Notes: generated from the sequence alone by a model not told the origin. A DNA stretch of 64,000 nt from Streptomyces venezuelae (GCF_008642355.1 NZ_CP029193.1:7712001-7776000); one strand, 5' to 3'; counted from the stretch's first letter, positions 17,381 through 26,026 are shown. A program made the numbers and translations.

Positions 17381-18265
17381 ATGCACACTGCAGGGACTGC
17401 GGGGCGTAGCCGGGGCGAGGGGGCGAGGGTGTTCCGTAAGGGCACGAGGGTGCTGGCGGGCACCATGTTCGCGGTGTTCATGCTGCTCGTCGGCCCCAGC
17501 GCCCCGAGCGGTGCCCTCTTCGTCAGGTCGCTGCCGGTCGACGCGGTCGGCGAGATCGTGCCGAACCGGGTCATGACGTGGAACATCTGCAATCCCTGCG
17601 ACGTGAGCAACATCGACCGGGCGGCGGACATCGCCACGTACGCGCCCCAGGTCATCGGTCTGCAAGAGGCGTGCGTACGGGACGTGGAGCGGATCAGGAA
17701 CTATCTGCGGAGCTTCTACGGCCTCGATTACCACGTCCGGTACGGGACGGTCCTCCAGGACTGGGGCCGCTGCGGGGGAGTGCCGTGGAATCCGGGAGGC
17801 TTCGGCCAGGCCGTCCTCTCGGCGGCGCCGATGAAGGACCCGGTCGTCGTGGAATATCCCGACGGTGGCTCCGAGGACCGCGGGTACCTGGCCGTCACCA
17901 CCACCGTGGGCGGCCGGTCCGTGCGGGTCTTCAACACGCATCTCGCCCAGCGGCAGCAGGAGTCGTTCCGGGCGGCCCAGGTCGGCGTACTGGCCGAGGC
18001 GGTCGCCCGGCACGACCGCGCGATCGTCCTCGGCGACTTCAACGCGGTGCCGGACGCCCCCGAACTCGGCCCCCTCTGGGAGCTGGCCGAGGACACGGAC
18101 TCCGAGTGCCGCCCCGAGCCCACGGGGCCGTGCGAACCGACGACCGACTGGCACAGCAAGTTCGACTACGTCTTCCTGCGTGGCTTCGCCGCGCGCGAGC
18201 ACCGCGTACAGCCCACGCCGTACTCGGACCACCACATGCTCCACACCGATGTGGAGCCGAAGTAG
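17381..18265 (+). CDS. Secreted endonuclease/exonuclease/phosphatase-fold hydrolase
   Basis: The protein has 294 residues. A membrane or signal segment (TMFAVFMLLVGPSAPSGALF) is near residues 27-46. The EEP catalytic set follows: VMTWNICN, IGLQEACV (metal-binding Glu), NTHLAQRQQ, VLGDFNAVPD, and the final SDHHMLH. The family cleaves phosphodiesters (nucleic acids, sphingomyelin, phosphoinositides). The CNPC and RCGG cysteines near the front suggest a disulfide. CATAAT eight bases before the ATG suggests a leaderless promoter; a GTG at 17429 is an alternative start. Confidence 0.85.
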   Translation: MHTAGTAGRSRGEGARVFRKGTRVLAGTMFAVFMLLVGPSAPSGALFVRSLPVDAVGEIVPNRVMTWNICNPCDVSNIDRAADIATYAPQVIGLQEACVRDVERIRNYLRSFYGLDYHVRYGTVLQDWGRCGGVPWNPGGFGQAVLSAAPMKDPVVVEYPDGGSEDRGYLAVTTTVGGRSVRVFNTHLAQRQQESFRAAQVGVLAEAVARHDRAIVLGDFNAVPDAPELGPLWELAEDTDSECRPEPTGPCEPTTDWHSKFDYVFLRGFAAREHRVQPTPYSDHHMLHTDVEPK

Positions 18266-18274
18266 CCCCGTCGG

Positions 18275-18742
18275 TCAGCCGTCCTCCTCGTGCGCGTCGT
18301 TCTTGGACGCCCGGCGCCCCCGTGTGACCGCGAGGACGCTCCCGGCGACGGCGATCACGGCGATGGCCAGGGCGACGCTGATCCCTCCTTGCGTGTCCCA
18401 GTACACGTCCTCCAGGCTGATCAGCAGCGCCGCCTCGTCGACGACGAGGGCCAGGCCCACTCCGTAGGCGAGCCCTGTCCAGGCGCGTGCCCGCGCGGAA
18501 CGATCGGTCAGGCCTGCCGCACCCACCGCCGCGAGCAGCAGGATTCCCCACACGTAGTGGTGGATGTGCACCCCGCCGGCCTGCATGTCGCCGATCCCTG
18601 CCACGTCGATGTGGATGAGCCAGGTCAGCAGGCGCATCCCGCCGAAGGTCAGGGCGAACCCCCACCAGGCGAGGACGAAGCCGCGGCGCTTGGGTGAGAT
18701 GCCGGGCAGCAGACGGAGCCAGGGCGAGGGATGGGACGTCAT
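18275..18742 (-). CDS. Four-helix integral membrane protein of unknown function
   Basis: The protein has 155 residues and is not assigned to a named family. Four membrane segments are clear: FVLAWWGFALTFGGM, HHYVWGILLLAAVGAAGL, AYGVGLALVVDEAALLISL and VALAIAVIAVAGSVLAV. Notable polar positions inside or beside the membrane are HIHHYVWG (a His cluster at the start of helix 2) and the buried acidic pair in VVDEAALL. These are conserved-looking and may bind a metal or quinone. The start overlaps the stop of the upstream hydrolase (ATGA), so the two are coupled. Confidence 0.7.
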   Translation of the reverse strand: MTSHPSPWLRLLPGISPKRRGFVLAWWGFALTFGGMRLLTWLIHIDVAGIGDMQAGGVHIHHYVWGILLLAAVGAAGLTDRSARARAWTGLAYGVGLALVVDEAALLISLEDVYWDTQGGISVALAIAVIAVAGSVLAVTRGRRASKNDAHEEDG

Positions 18743-19485
18743 CCGGGTTCTCCCGCCGTGAACTTCTCGATCAGCGCGGCGAGGGCGTCCGGCGCGCCGA
18801 AGTGGGCCGCGTGGGCGGCGCCGGGGATGTCCTGCGCGTACCCGTCGGCGACGAGATCCGCCACGCGCCGCGTCCATGCGACGGAGGCGATGGTGTCACC
18901 CGCTCCACGGACGGCGAGGGTGGGTGCGCGGACCCGGGCCAGGTGCGCCTCGAATGCATCGGCCGCGTCCCGCAGCGCGTGACGGAAGGAAGCCGCGCAG
19001 CGCAGGGGTCCGGTGACCAGGTAGTCGAATCCGGCGACCGCGAGCAGGGCGAGGGGTTCCCTGGGGGCGTCGGCGACGAGCCGACCGAACTGCCGCAGAC
19101 CGGAGGCGCGCGGGTCGAGCGCGGGGCCGACCAGCACGAGGTGGCTCACCAGGTGGGGGTGGCGGGCGGCGAGGGCAGCGACCACCTGGCAGCCGACCGA
19201 GTTCGCCACCAGGACAGCGGGCCCCGGCGGCAGACCGCGCTCCAGGCCGTGCGCCAGGGCGTCCGCGAGCCGTTCGACGTCGGGCGCACGGCGTACGACG
19301 GACCGCGAGCGCCCGTTGCCCGGGAGGTCGGGCACGACGACGCTCGCGCCGCCCGCGGCCAGTCGGCGCGCGAGCGGCACGAAGTAGCGGCCCGAGAGCC
19401 CGAGTCCGTGGACGAGCACGTGGGCCGGGCGGCCCTCGCGCGGTGGAGGCCCGTACCTGCGGGCGTGGAAGCCGACGTCAGTCAT
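18739..19485 (-). CDS. Alpha/beta-fold hydrolase
   Basis: The protein has 248 residues from ATG 19485; a TTG further upstream (19524) is possible. The oxyanion motif is VLVHGLGLSG, the nucleophile elbow is VANSVGCQV (Ser), a late acidic residue lies in VRGAGDTIA, and the catalytic His is in GAAHAAHFG. This is a serine hydrolase or esterase of the soluble lid-domain type, substrate unknown. It forms a two-gene unit with the four-helix membrane protein. Confidence 0.85.
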   Translation of the reverse strand: MTDVGFHARRYGPPPREGRPAHVLVHGLGLSGRYFVPLARRLAAGGASVVVPDLPGNGRSRSVVRRAPDVERLADALAHGLERGLPPGPAVLVANSVGCQVVAALAARHPHLVSHLVLVGPALDPRASGLRQFGRLVADAPREPLALLAVAGFDYLVTGPLRCAASFRHALRDAADAFEAHLARVRAPTLAVRGAGDTIASVAWTRRVADLVADGYAQDIPGAAHAAHFGAPDALAALIEKFTAGEPG

Positions 19486-19560
19486 GTGATCCACATGCCC
19501 ACGATCGGCACTCGTATCGCCCAAAACGCCCCAATGCGTCTCAGGTCGGCTCAGGGTGCC

Positions 19561-20358
19561 TCAGGCGTTGACGTCAAAAGGCACGCCCGCCGGGAGGGCC
19601 GCGGCCAGATGGCCGGGGAAGCTCGCGTCCTTGAGCCCGAAATGGGCGCTGCCGAAGTCGTGGGCGCTCAGCTTGTCCCGAAGCCCCGCCGGGTAACCGT
19701 TCCAGCCGATGAGGGCGGGGAACTGCCAGGCGCCGCGGTGGTTCTCGGGAGGCTCGTCGCCCGCGGTCGCGGCGCGGAAGCAGTGCGTCCCGATGCCGTC
19801 CTTGTGGTAGACGATCTTCGGATGCGTGCCGTCCCAGCGGATCTGGTCGCGCGAGTGGACGCGGAACTTGCCGTGGGCCGAGGTGGCGACGTACTCGGCG
19901 CGTCCGTCCTTCACCCACACGACGACGTGCTCCCAGTCGTGCCGGTGGCCGCCGAGGCCACTGCCCGCCACGGCCTGGTCCTTTTCGAAGTAGAGGCCGT
20001 ACATGACGGCGCACCAGCCGTTGTTGCACTTGGTGCGGGAGTAGCCGTTGGTGTCGGCGAGGTCGCTCGCGTCATGGCACTGCCCGTTGACGGCGCCGCT
20101 CGGCTTGAGCCCGCCGTTCACCGTTCCGTCGGGTCCGATGGCGGGCGTCGGATAACAGCCGTCACCGTCGTAGTCGTACGCGGGCTGGAACGTCTGCTCG
20201 GTGCCGTCGGCGTTCGCGGGCAGTGCCTGCGGCGGCGCGGCGACGGCCGATCCGGCGAAGGCCACGACCAGGGTGAGGGCGCCGCCGACGGGCAGGGAGG
20301 CACGTCGGATCACACGACTCGACCTCGACCTCGACCTCGACTTCGACTTCAGCTTCAA
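19561..20358 (-). CDS. Secreted NLP (NPP1, necrosis-inducing-like) protein
   Basis: The protein has 265 residues from a TTG at 20358 with GGAG eight bases upstream. The signal peptide has an unusual front of alternating Lys/Arg-Ser (KLKSKSRSRSRSSR), then VGGALTLVVAFAGSAVA. The mature part has the NLP heptapeptide core GHRHDWE with the surrounding EHVVVWV, the family's metal-binding and activity site. Cysteine pairs CYPTPA/CHDASD and CNNGWC agree with a secreted disulfide-bonded fold. In plant pathogens such proteins bind glycosyl-inositol-phosphoceramide membranes; in soil actinobacteria the role is unknown. The hexanucleotide-like repeat GACCTC/GACTTC encodes the Ser-Arg run. Confidence 0.9.
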   Translation of the reverse strand: MKLKSKSRSRSRSSRVIRRASLPVGGALTLVVAFAGSAVAAPPQALPANADGTEQTFQPAYDYDGDGCYPTPAIGPDGTVNGGLKPSGAVNGQCHDASDLADTNGYSRTKCNNGWCAVMYGLYFEKDQAVAGSGLGGHRHDWEHVVVWVKDGRAEYVATSAHGKFRVHSRDQIRWDGTHPKIVYHKDGIGTHCFRAATAGDEPPENHRGAWQFPALIGWNGYPAGLRDKLSAHDFGSAHFGLKDASFPGHLAAALPAGVPFDVNA

Positions 20359-20537
20359 GGGGGGTTCTCCTCGGGTACGGCGGGACGGTGACGGGCAGCT
20401 TGAGCAGCCTTGTCATGCCCGCAACATCTCCTGGTCACGCGTACGAGGAGTTACGCGTATCGGAAGGGGAGTTGACGCATGGGCATGGCCGCCGAGAGTC
20501 TCGCGCGGAGACACTTCAGCGGTCAGGGGGGAATCGG

Positions 20538-20951
20538 ATGGTCTACGCACAACCGATGGCGCGGGCGGTCGTGGAACCGGCCGTACGCGAGCTGATGCAC
20601 CGGTGCGCAGACGGGCAGGAGCTGTCCACGACGGTCACGCTCGGCGGAGACGGCTTCGACCTGCACGCCCACGTCCGCGTGCGCCCGACCGCTCCCGGCC
20701 GGTTCGAGGTCTCGGTCGCCTGCTGGGCCGTCAACAAGGACATGGCTCGCTATTTCGGGGACAGCCCCCCGAGCCGGGACGAGGCCCGGCTGCCCCCGGA
20801 CGGCACGGCCACGCCGGACGGCTCGCTCACCGCCCGGGTGATCGGCCACTTGGCCACCCGTCTGAAGGCCGTCGACGACCCGCGCCCGGACCGGGGCGGC
20901 CATCTCGCCGTCACGGTCCCTGCCGCCGCTCCTCCCGGGGATCCGGACTGA
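20538..20951 (+). CDS. Conserved-looking hypothetical protein
   Basis: The protein has 137 residues from an ATG preceded by GGGGGGA. No family is recognised. It is soluble, with a beta-rich middle (LHAHVRVRPTAPGRFEVSVA), CWAVNKDMARYFG, and a C-terminal Pro/Asp-rich tail. Codon use (G or C in third positions) is normal for the region, which supports it as a real gene. It lies just ahead of the antitoxin-like gene but 116 bases away, so co-transcription is unclear. Confidence 0.55.
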   Translation: MVYAQPMARAVVEPAVRELMHRCADGQELSTTVTLGGDGFDLHAHVRVRPTAPGRFEVSVACWAVNKDMARYFGDSPPSRDEARLPPDGTATPDGSLTARVIGHLATRLKAVDDPRPDRGGHLAVTVPAAAPPGDPD

Positions 20952-21067
20952 GGGAGTGGTTCATGTGTTCGAATCTGGTTGGCTCCACAGGATGCGGATC
21001 CGGCGTCGCGCCCTGAATCTGGAGGGGAAGGGGAGGAAAGCGAAGAGTCGAGAGGCAGGTACAGCCC

Positions 21068-21262
21068 ATGTCGGTCATGGACAAGCTCAAGCAGATGCTC
21101 AAGGGGCACGAGGACAAGGCCGGGCAGGGAATCGACAAGGCCGGCGACTTCGTCGACGACAGGACCCAGGGCAAGTACTCCAGCCAGGTCGACACCGCCC
21201 AGGACAAGCTCCGGGACCAGTTCGGCTCGGACCGGTCCCAGCAGGACCCGCCGCAGAGCTAG
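21068..21262 (+). CDS. MT0933-like small antitoxin-family protein
   Basis: The protein has 64 residues, is highly charged and helical: MDKLKQMLKGHEDKAGQGI followed by DKAGDFVDDRTQGKYSSQV and DTAQDKL. This is the MT0933/Rv0909-type 'antitoxin' family common in actinobacteria, with the DK-AGDFVDxxTxGKYxxxVD pattern. No toxin gene is adjacent, so a toxin-antitoxin function is not supported here. A long perfect terminator follows directly. Confidence 0.85.
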   Translation: MSVMDKLKQMLKGHEDKAGQGIDKAGDFVDDRTQGKYSSQVDTAQDKLRDQFGSDRSQQDPPQS

Positions 21263-21289
21263 GCGGGAGGCGCATTCGAACACGGTGCG

Positions 21290-21328
21290 GGCCCCCGTTC
21301 CTCCGCAGGACGCGGAGGAACGGGGGCC
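21290..21328 (+). terminator. 17-bp perfect hairpin terminator
   Basis: The arms 21290-21306 and 21312-21328 are fully complementary around a 5-base loop (AGGAC). It lies 28 bases after the antitoxin-like stop codon. Its 3' arm ends two bases before the proposed start of the next gene. Confidence 0.85.
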
Positions 21329-21330
21329 TC

Positions 21331-21945
21331 CTGCGCTTCGACGGATGGATCGCGGGCCTCGGCACCGGCTCCGGCGTGCGGCTGGTCGTAGGGCACTGGC
21401 CGGTGTCCCCGATGGGGCCGTTCGCCGACGTCATGGTGGAGCACGCCGACGGCCGCCGCGTGCTGCTCGCGCCGTCGCTGCGGGTCGCGGAGTTCGTCGC
21501 CGCCACGTACCGCTTCGACGACATCGTCATCTGGCCCGTGACCGTCGAGTCCGGGCAGGGGCGACAGGAGTGGACCGTGACGGCGGGGCCGCTGCGGCTC
21601 GCCTTCCGGCCCGGGCGCTCCACGGCGCTCGGGTGCCTGCTGCGCCTGGTCCCGGGTCGCCTCGCGAGCAGCCCCGGCTGGGCCGCCCTCTGTGACGTGC
21701 CCGCCCGTCTGCTGATGCCGGGCGTACGGACGCGCGGCAGCGCGGGCGGGGGACGCCGTGAGTGGTACGCAGCCAGGGACCTGCGCACCCTCACCTCGGC
21801 GCGCGCCTCCTGGGACGGGCGGGACCTGGGCGCGCTCACCGCGGTGGAACCCCCGGTCCGCTTCGGGTTCGGGTCCGTGCCCCGCAAGCCCTCCCTGACC
21901 CGTGTCGTCACCACGGTGGAACTCCCGGCCGCCGAACGCCCGTAG
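21331..21945 (+). CDS. Conserved-looking hypothetical protein, start codon uncertain
   Basis: About 204 residues; no named family is recognised. The coding character begins right after the terminator at LRFDGWIAGLGTGSGVRL, but there is no ATG, GTG or TTG there: the first canonical in-frame start in the gene is the GTG at 21376. A CTG at 21331 would give MRFDGWIAG and has GGAGG, part of the terminator stem, about 12 bases upstream. The protein is soluble and beta-rich (GHWPVSPMGPFADVMVEHAD, RRVLLAPSLRVAEFVAATY). If the true start is 21331, translation initiation sits inside the terminator structure. Confidence 0.6.
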   Translation: MRFDGWIAGLGTGSGVRLVVGHWPVSPMGPFADVMVEHADGRRVLLAPSLRVAEFVAATYRFDDIVIWPVTVESGQGRQEWTVTAGPLRLAFRPGRSTALGCLLRLVPGRLASSPGWAALCDVPARLLMPGVRTRGSAGGGRREWYAARDLRTLTSARASWDGRDLGALTAVEPPVRFGFGSVPRKPSLTRVVTTVELPAAERP

Positions 21946-22328
21946 CCATCCGGTTCATGGCTTGTGCCCACAAGGCCTCCCGTCGCGGTTTGGCTCGAGC
22001 CCCCGGACGGAAGACGCTCGTACGAGCCGCCGGGGCGTCCGGAGCCCCGGCGTGGTGGGCCGACAACCCCCGCCCGCAGCCCGCAGCCCGCAGGTCGCGT
22101 GGTCGCACGCAGCGGATGATGCGGACCGCCACCGGCGACACCGCGGTCCTGCGCGCACCGACCGACCTCATGGCCCAGTCCGCACCCCCTCACCTGCCCG
22201 GCCGGGCCGCGGGCTCAGCAACGCGCGCCGGTGAACGCGAGCACCCCCGGCTCGGCCGACACGGCGTGACCACGCGCGCCCCCACACGTTCTCCATGTCT
22301 TCGAGACTTGACCGGGAACACGCATCTA
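21946..22328. other. Intergenic region with no supported gene
   Basis: Short frames exist here on both strands but none has a family motif, a ribosome site or continuous coding bias. A triplicated CCCGCAG (about 22073-22096) is the only local pattern seen. The promoter of the GH65 gene follows. Confidence 0.6.
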
Positions 22329-22366
22329 TTGACGTGACTCGTTCAGGAAATTTAGGGTCCCTGAAC
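22329..22366 (+). promoter_or_regulatory. Promoter and overlapping operator of the GH65 gene
   Basis: TTGACG (22329-22334) and TAGGGT (22353-22358) are 18 bases apart, a good housekeeping-type promoter. A perfect 7-bp inverted repeat, GTTCAGG (22341-22347) and CCTGAAC (22360-22366), brackets the -10 box. A repressor bound there would block transcription, which suggests substrate-inducible control. Confidence 0.8.
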
Positions 22367-22398
22367 CCTCGCAAGGCGAACCAGAGTGACGGAGAACA

Positions 22399-25134
22399 AT
22401 GACGTACTCCCATGGTGCGCGGCCGCGCGCCGCCCGACTGACCGCGGTGCTGCTGGCCGGAACCCTCGTCGCCTCGGTGCCTTCGGTCGCGACCGGCACG
22501 GGCCGGGACGGCGCCACCACCCCCGGCGCGCACTGCCGCACGGATGACGGATGGACCCTCGACACCACCACCCGGGCCGACGCCAAGGACACGTATCACG
22601 CCTTCGTCGGCAACGGTTACCTGGGACAACGCGTACCGCCCAACGGCACCGGATACACCGAGAGCGAGGCCAGGACGGGATGGCCGCTGTTCACCCCGCG
22701 CTACGACGGCTCCTTCGTGTCCGGCCTCTACGCGCACAACAAGAAGACCGCCGAGGACCGCCAGGCCGTCGCCGCCCTGCCCAACTGGACCGGCCTCACG
22801 GTCAGCACGGGCGGAGCGCGGAGCGATACCTTCAACTCTTCTACGCCCGCCGGCCGCATCTCCGACTACCGCCAGTCGCTCCTCCTGCACTGCGGCGTCG
22901 TCCGTACGTCGCTGACCTGGACGGCCGCCGACGGACGCCGCACCGACCTCGTCCATGAAGTGCTCGCCGACCGCACCGACCCGCACGTCGGTGCCGTCCG
23001 GATGCGGATGACGCCGCACTGGAACGGTGAGGCGACCGTCACCGACCTGCTGGACGGCCGCGGCGCCCGCCGCATCCAGCAGACCGGCGGCGGCGACCGG
23101 TCCGGCGGAGACCGGCACGCCTCCCGGACCGCACCGAGCATGGACGTCGCCTTCCGCACGGACGGCACGAAGATCGACGGAGCCATCGCCTCCACGCTCC
23201 GCGCCGACCACGGAGCGCGCGGCGCCAAAACCCGACAGGCGCGGCCAGCAGCGGACCTGACGGCACGCCAGGGGATCGCCCTGCCGGTCCGGCGCGGTCA
23301 GTCCTACGACTTCACCAAGTACGTCGGGATCGACACGGGCCTGACCTCCCGCGCACCCCGCGAGGACGCCACCGCCGCCTCGCGGCGCGCCGCCGATCGC
23401 GGCATGCGGACCATGCTGCGCTCGCACACCGCCGCCTGGGCCGAGCTCTGGCGCGGTGACATCGGGGTGCGCGGGCGGCGAGACATGCAGTCATGGGTGC
23501 GGTCCGCGCAGTACGGACTGCTCGCCAACACCCGCAGGGGCGCCGCGGACAGCATCGCACCCGCGGGCCTGACCAGCGACAACTACGCCGGCCTCGTCTT
23601 CTGGGACGCCGAGACCTGGATGTACCCGGGCCTGCTCGCCACCCGACCCGAACTCGCCAAGTCGGTGGTCGACTACCGCTACCGCACCCGGGCGGGTGCC
23701 CGCGAGAACGCACGCAAGCTCGGCTACGAAGGACTCTTCTACCCCTGGAACAGCGGCAGTTCGGGCAACCTCGCCAAGGAGTGCCACAGCGTCGACCCGC
23801 CGCACTGCCGCACCCAGATCCACCTCCAGTCCGACATCTCCCTCGCCACCTGGCAGTACTACCTCGCCACCAAGGACACGGACTGGCTGCGCAAGCGGGG
23901 CTACCCGGTCATGAAGGGCATCGCCGAGTTCTGGGCGGGCCGCGTCAGCCGGAACAAGGACGGCAGCTACTCGATCAAGGACACGGCCGGGCCCGACGAG
24001 TACAGCAACGGCGTCGACGACGCGGTCTTCACCAACGCGGGCGCCGCCACCGCCCTGCGCCACGCCACCCGCGCCGCCGAACTCGCGGGCGAGCGCGCCC
24101 CCGCCCGGTGGAACACCATCGCCGACCGCATCCGCGTCCCGTACGACGAGAAGCGCAAGGTCTTCCAGCAGTACGACGGCTACAAGGGCAGCACCATCAA
24201 GCAGGCGGACACCGTCCTCCTGATGTACCCGCTGGAGTGGAAGATGCCCGAGGGCGCGGCGGCCGCCACCCTCGACTACTACGCGCAGCGCACCGACCCG
24301 GACGGCCCGGCCATGACGGACTCGGTGCACGCCATCGACGCCGCCGGGATCGGTGAGCCCGGCTGCTCCACGTACACCTACCTGGAGCGCTCCATCAGGC
24401 CGTTCGTCCGCGGTCCCTTCGCGCAGTTCTCGGAGGCCCGCGGCGACAAGGCGGGCGCCGAGGATCCTCTGTCGGGCTCGCCCGCGCACGACTTCCTCAC
24501 CGGCAAGGGCGGCTTCCTGCAGACCTTCACCAACGGCCTGACCGGCATGCGGATGCGGGAGAACAGCCTCCGCCTCGACCCGATGCTGCCCCCGCAGCTC
24601 GGCCGCGGCGTCACCCTGCGCGGTCTCGCCTGGCAGGGGCGCACGTACGACATCGAGATCGGCGCCCGCCGCACGACCGTCCGCCTCACCGACGGCGCAC
24701 CGATGGCGCTCGACACCCCGCAGGGCAAGCGGACCCTCGGCAAGGGCGCCCCGGTCGTCCTTGAGACCCGCCGCCCCGACCTGATCCCCACCACCAACAA
24801 GGCCCGCTGCACCGCCGCCAAAGCCTCCTCCGAGCAGCCCGGCATGTACGCGGGCGCCGCCTTCGACGGCAACTCGGCGACCGCCTGGGTTCCGGACGGC
24901 GCGAACGGCCGGCTCACCACGGACCTGACCGAGCCGGTGCGCGTCAGGAAGGTCACGCCCGCATGGAGCGGCACCGAACCGGCCGACCACAGCGTGGAGG
25001 TCTCCCTCGACGGGCGGAACTGGCACCGGGCCGACGCGGACGACCCGCGGCTCGCGCGGTACGTGCGGGTGACGGTGCGAGGCGAGGAGGGGGCGAAGAA
25101 GCACCCGGGGGTCGCCGAGCTGACGGTGGACTAG
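22399..25134 (+). CDS. Secreted GH65-family glycosidase (acid trehalase-like) with F5/8-type C-terminal domain
   Basis: The protein has 911 residues with a signal peptide (LTAVLLAGTLVASVPSVATG). The (alpha/alpha)6 GH65 core carries AFVGNGYLGQRVPPNG early, VFWDAETWMYPGLLATRPE, and GPDEYSNGVDDAVFTN, whose Glu (about residue 534) aligns with the general acid of GH65 enzymes. Residues about 795-911 (STAWVPDG, ARYVRVTVRG) resemble a discoidin/F5-8 type carbohydrate-binding domain. GH65 contains trehalases (hydrolases) and disaccharide phosphorylases; secretion and the long N-terminus favour an extracellular trehalase-type hydrolase. It is a single-gene unit with its own promoter and operator. Confidence 0.9.
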   Translation: MTYSHGARPRAARLTAVLLAGTLVASVPSVATGTGRDGATTPGAHCRTDDGWTLDTTTRADAKDTYHAFVGNGYLGQRVPPNGTGYTESEARTGWPLFTPRYDGSFVSGLYAHNKKTAEDRQAVAALPNWTGLTVSTGGARSDTFNSSTPAGRISDYRQSLLLHCGVVRTSLTWTAADGRRTDLVHEVLADRTDPHVGAVRMRMTPHWNGEATVTDLLDGRGARRIQQTGGGDRSGGDRHASRTAPSMDVAFRTDGTKIDGAIASTLRADHGARGAKTRQARPAADLTARQGIALPVRRGQSYDFTKYVGIDTGLTSRAPREDATAASRRAADRGMRTMLRSHTAAWAELWRGDIGVRGRRDMQSWVRSAQYGLLANTRRGAADSIAPAGLTSDNYAGLVFWDAETWMYPGLLATRPELAKSVVDYRYRTRAGARENARKLGYEGLFYPWNSGSSGNLAKECHSVDPPHCRTQIHLQSDISLATWQYYLATKDTDWLRKRGYPVMKGIAEFWAGRVSRNKDGSYSIKDTAGPDEYSNGVDDAVFTNAGAATALRHATRAAELAGERAPARWNTIADRIRVPYDEKRKVFQQYDGYKGSTIKQADTVLLMYPLEWKMPEGAAAATLDYYAQRTDPDGPAMTDSVHAIDAAGIGEPGCSTYTYLERSIRPFVRGPFAQFSEARGDKAGAEDPLSGSPAHDFLTGKGGFLQTFTNGLTGMRMRENSLRLDPMLPPQLGRGVTLRGLAWQGRTYDIEIGARRTTVRLTDGAPMALDTPQGKRTLGKGAPVVLETRRPDLIPTTNKARCTAAKASSEQPGMYAGAAFDGNSATAWVPDGANGRLTTDLTEPVRVRKVTPAWSGTEPADHSVEVSLDGRNWHRADADDPRLARYVRVTVRGEEGAKKHPGVAELTVD

Positions 25135-25162
25135 CCACCCGTTTCCGGGGCTGCGCCAGGAT

Positions 25163-26026
25163 TCAGCTCCAGAACTCGACCAGGGCGGCGGCGAGTTCAC
25201 CGGGTGCCTCCTCCGCCATGTGGTGTCCGGACTCGACGGGACCCCCGACCGGGGGTCCCGCCGCCCAGTCGCGCCAGACGCCCAGCACGTCGCCGTAGAG
25301 ATCGACCATGTCGTCGCGGGTGGCCCACAGCACCTGTAGAGGACACGCGATGCGCCGGCCGGCCCGCCGGTCGGCGTCGTCGTGTTCCCGGTCGACACCG
25401 AGCCCCGCCCGGTAGTCCTCGCACATCGCGTGCACGGTGGCCGGGTCGTGGATCGCGCGCCGGTAGTCCTCGTACGCCTCGTCGCCCATGTGCTCGGCGG
25501 TGGCTTTGTACCAGGCCGCAGGGTCGGCGTTGATGACGCGTTCGGCGGGCTTGTCGGTCTGCCCGAGGAAGAACCAGTGCCACCAGCTCGCGGCGAACGT
25601 CGCGTCGCAGCGCCGCAGTGCCTCGCCGATGGGAACGGCGTCGAGGACGCTCAGGGCGGACACCGACTCCGGGTGGTCCAGGGTGAGACGCGTCGCCACG
25701 TACGCGCCCCTGTCGTGCCCCACCACCGCGAACCGCTCGTGTCCGAGTCCGCGCATCACCGCGAGGCAGTCACCCGCCATGGCGCGCTTGGAGTACGGGC
25801 GGTGCCGATCGTCGGTCGGCGGCTTCTCGGAGCCTCCGTAGCCCCGCAGGTCCGGGCAGACGACCGTGTACCCGGCCGCGACCAGCAGTGGGGCGACACG
25901 GTGCCAGGTCGCGTGTGTGCGGGGATGGCCGTGCAGGAGCAGCACCGCGGGCCCGCTCCCGCCGTGTCTGACCCGCAGTCGCACGCCGTCGCCCTCGCAC
26001 CGCGTCAGCTCGAAGTCGTCGAACAC
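25163..26026 (-). CDS. Haloacid dehalogenase of the alpha/beta-hydrolase type (fluoroacetate-dehalogenase-like)
   Basis: The protein has 287 residues. The nucleophile elbow VGHDRGAYVA has Asp105 instead of Ser, LSVLDA gives Asp129, and SGHHMAEEAP carries the catalytic His. SWWHWFFLGQ gives His150-Trp151 and EDYRAG gives Tyr205, which line up in spacing with the halide pocket (His155, Trp156, Tyr219) I remember for fluoroacetate dehalogenase. Arg106 matches the first carboxylate-binding Arg (111), but the second (114) is Tyr109 here. The enzyme should remove halide from a short haloacid or close relative. A MarR gene is divergent and may control it. Confidence 0.85.
   Translation of the reverse strand: MFDDFELTRCEGDGVRLRVRHGGSGPAVLLLHGHPRTHATWHRVAPLLVAAGYTVVCPDLRGYGGSEKPPTDDRHRPYSKRAMAGDCLAVMRGLGHERFAVVGHDRGAYVATRLTLDHPESVSALSVLDAVPIGEALRRCDATFAASWWHWFFLGQTDKPAERVINADPAAWYKATAEHMGDEAYEDYRRAIHDPATVHAMCEDYRAGLGVDREHDDADRRAGRRIACPLQVLWATRDDMVDLYGDVLGVWRDWAAGPPVGGPVESGHHMAEEAPGELAAALVEFWS

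Noticed and set aside
20965..20995. Possible tRNA 3' fragment or attachment site (GTGTTCGAATC)
   Set aside because: The bases on either side do not pair as a T-arm and no acceptor stem or second copy was found.
21068..21262. Toxin-antitoxin module
   Set aside because: Only the antitoxin-family protein is present; neither neighbour resembles a toxin.
23491..25398. Long minus-strand frame opposite the GH65 gene
   Set aside because: It is low-complexity Gly/Val/Arg sequence produced by GC-rich third positions of the real gene.
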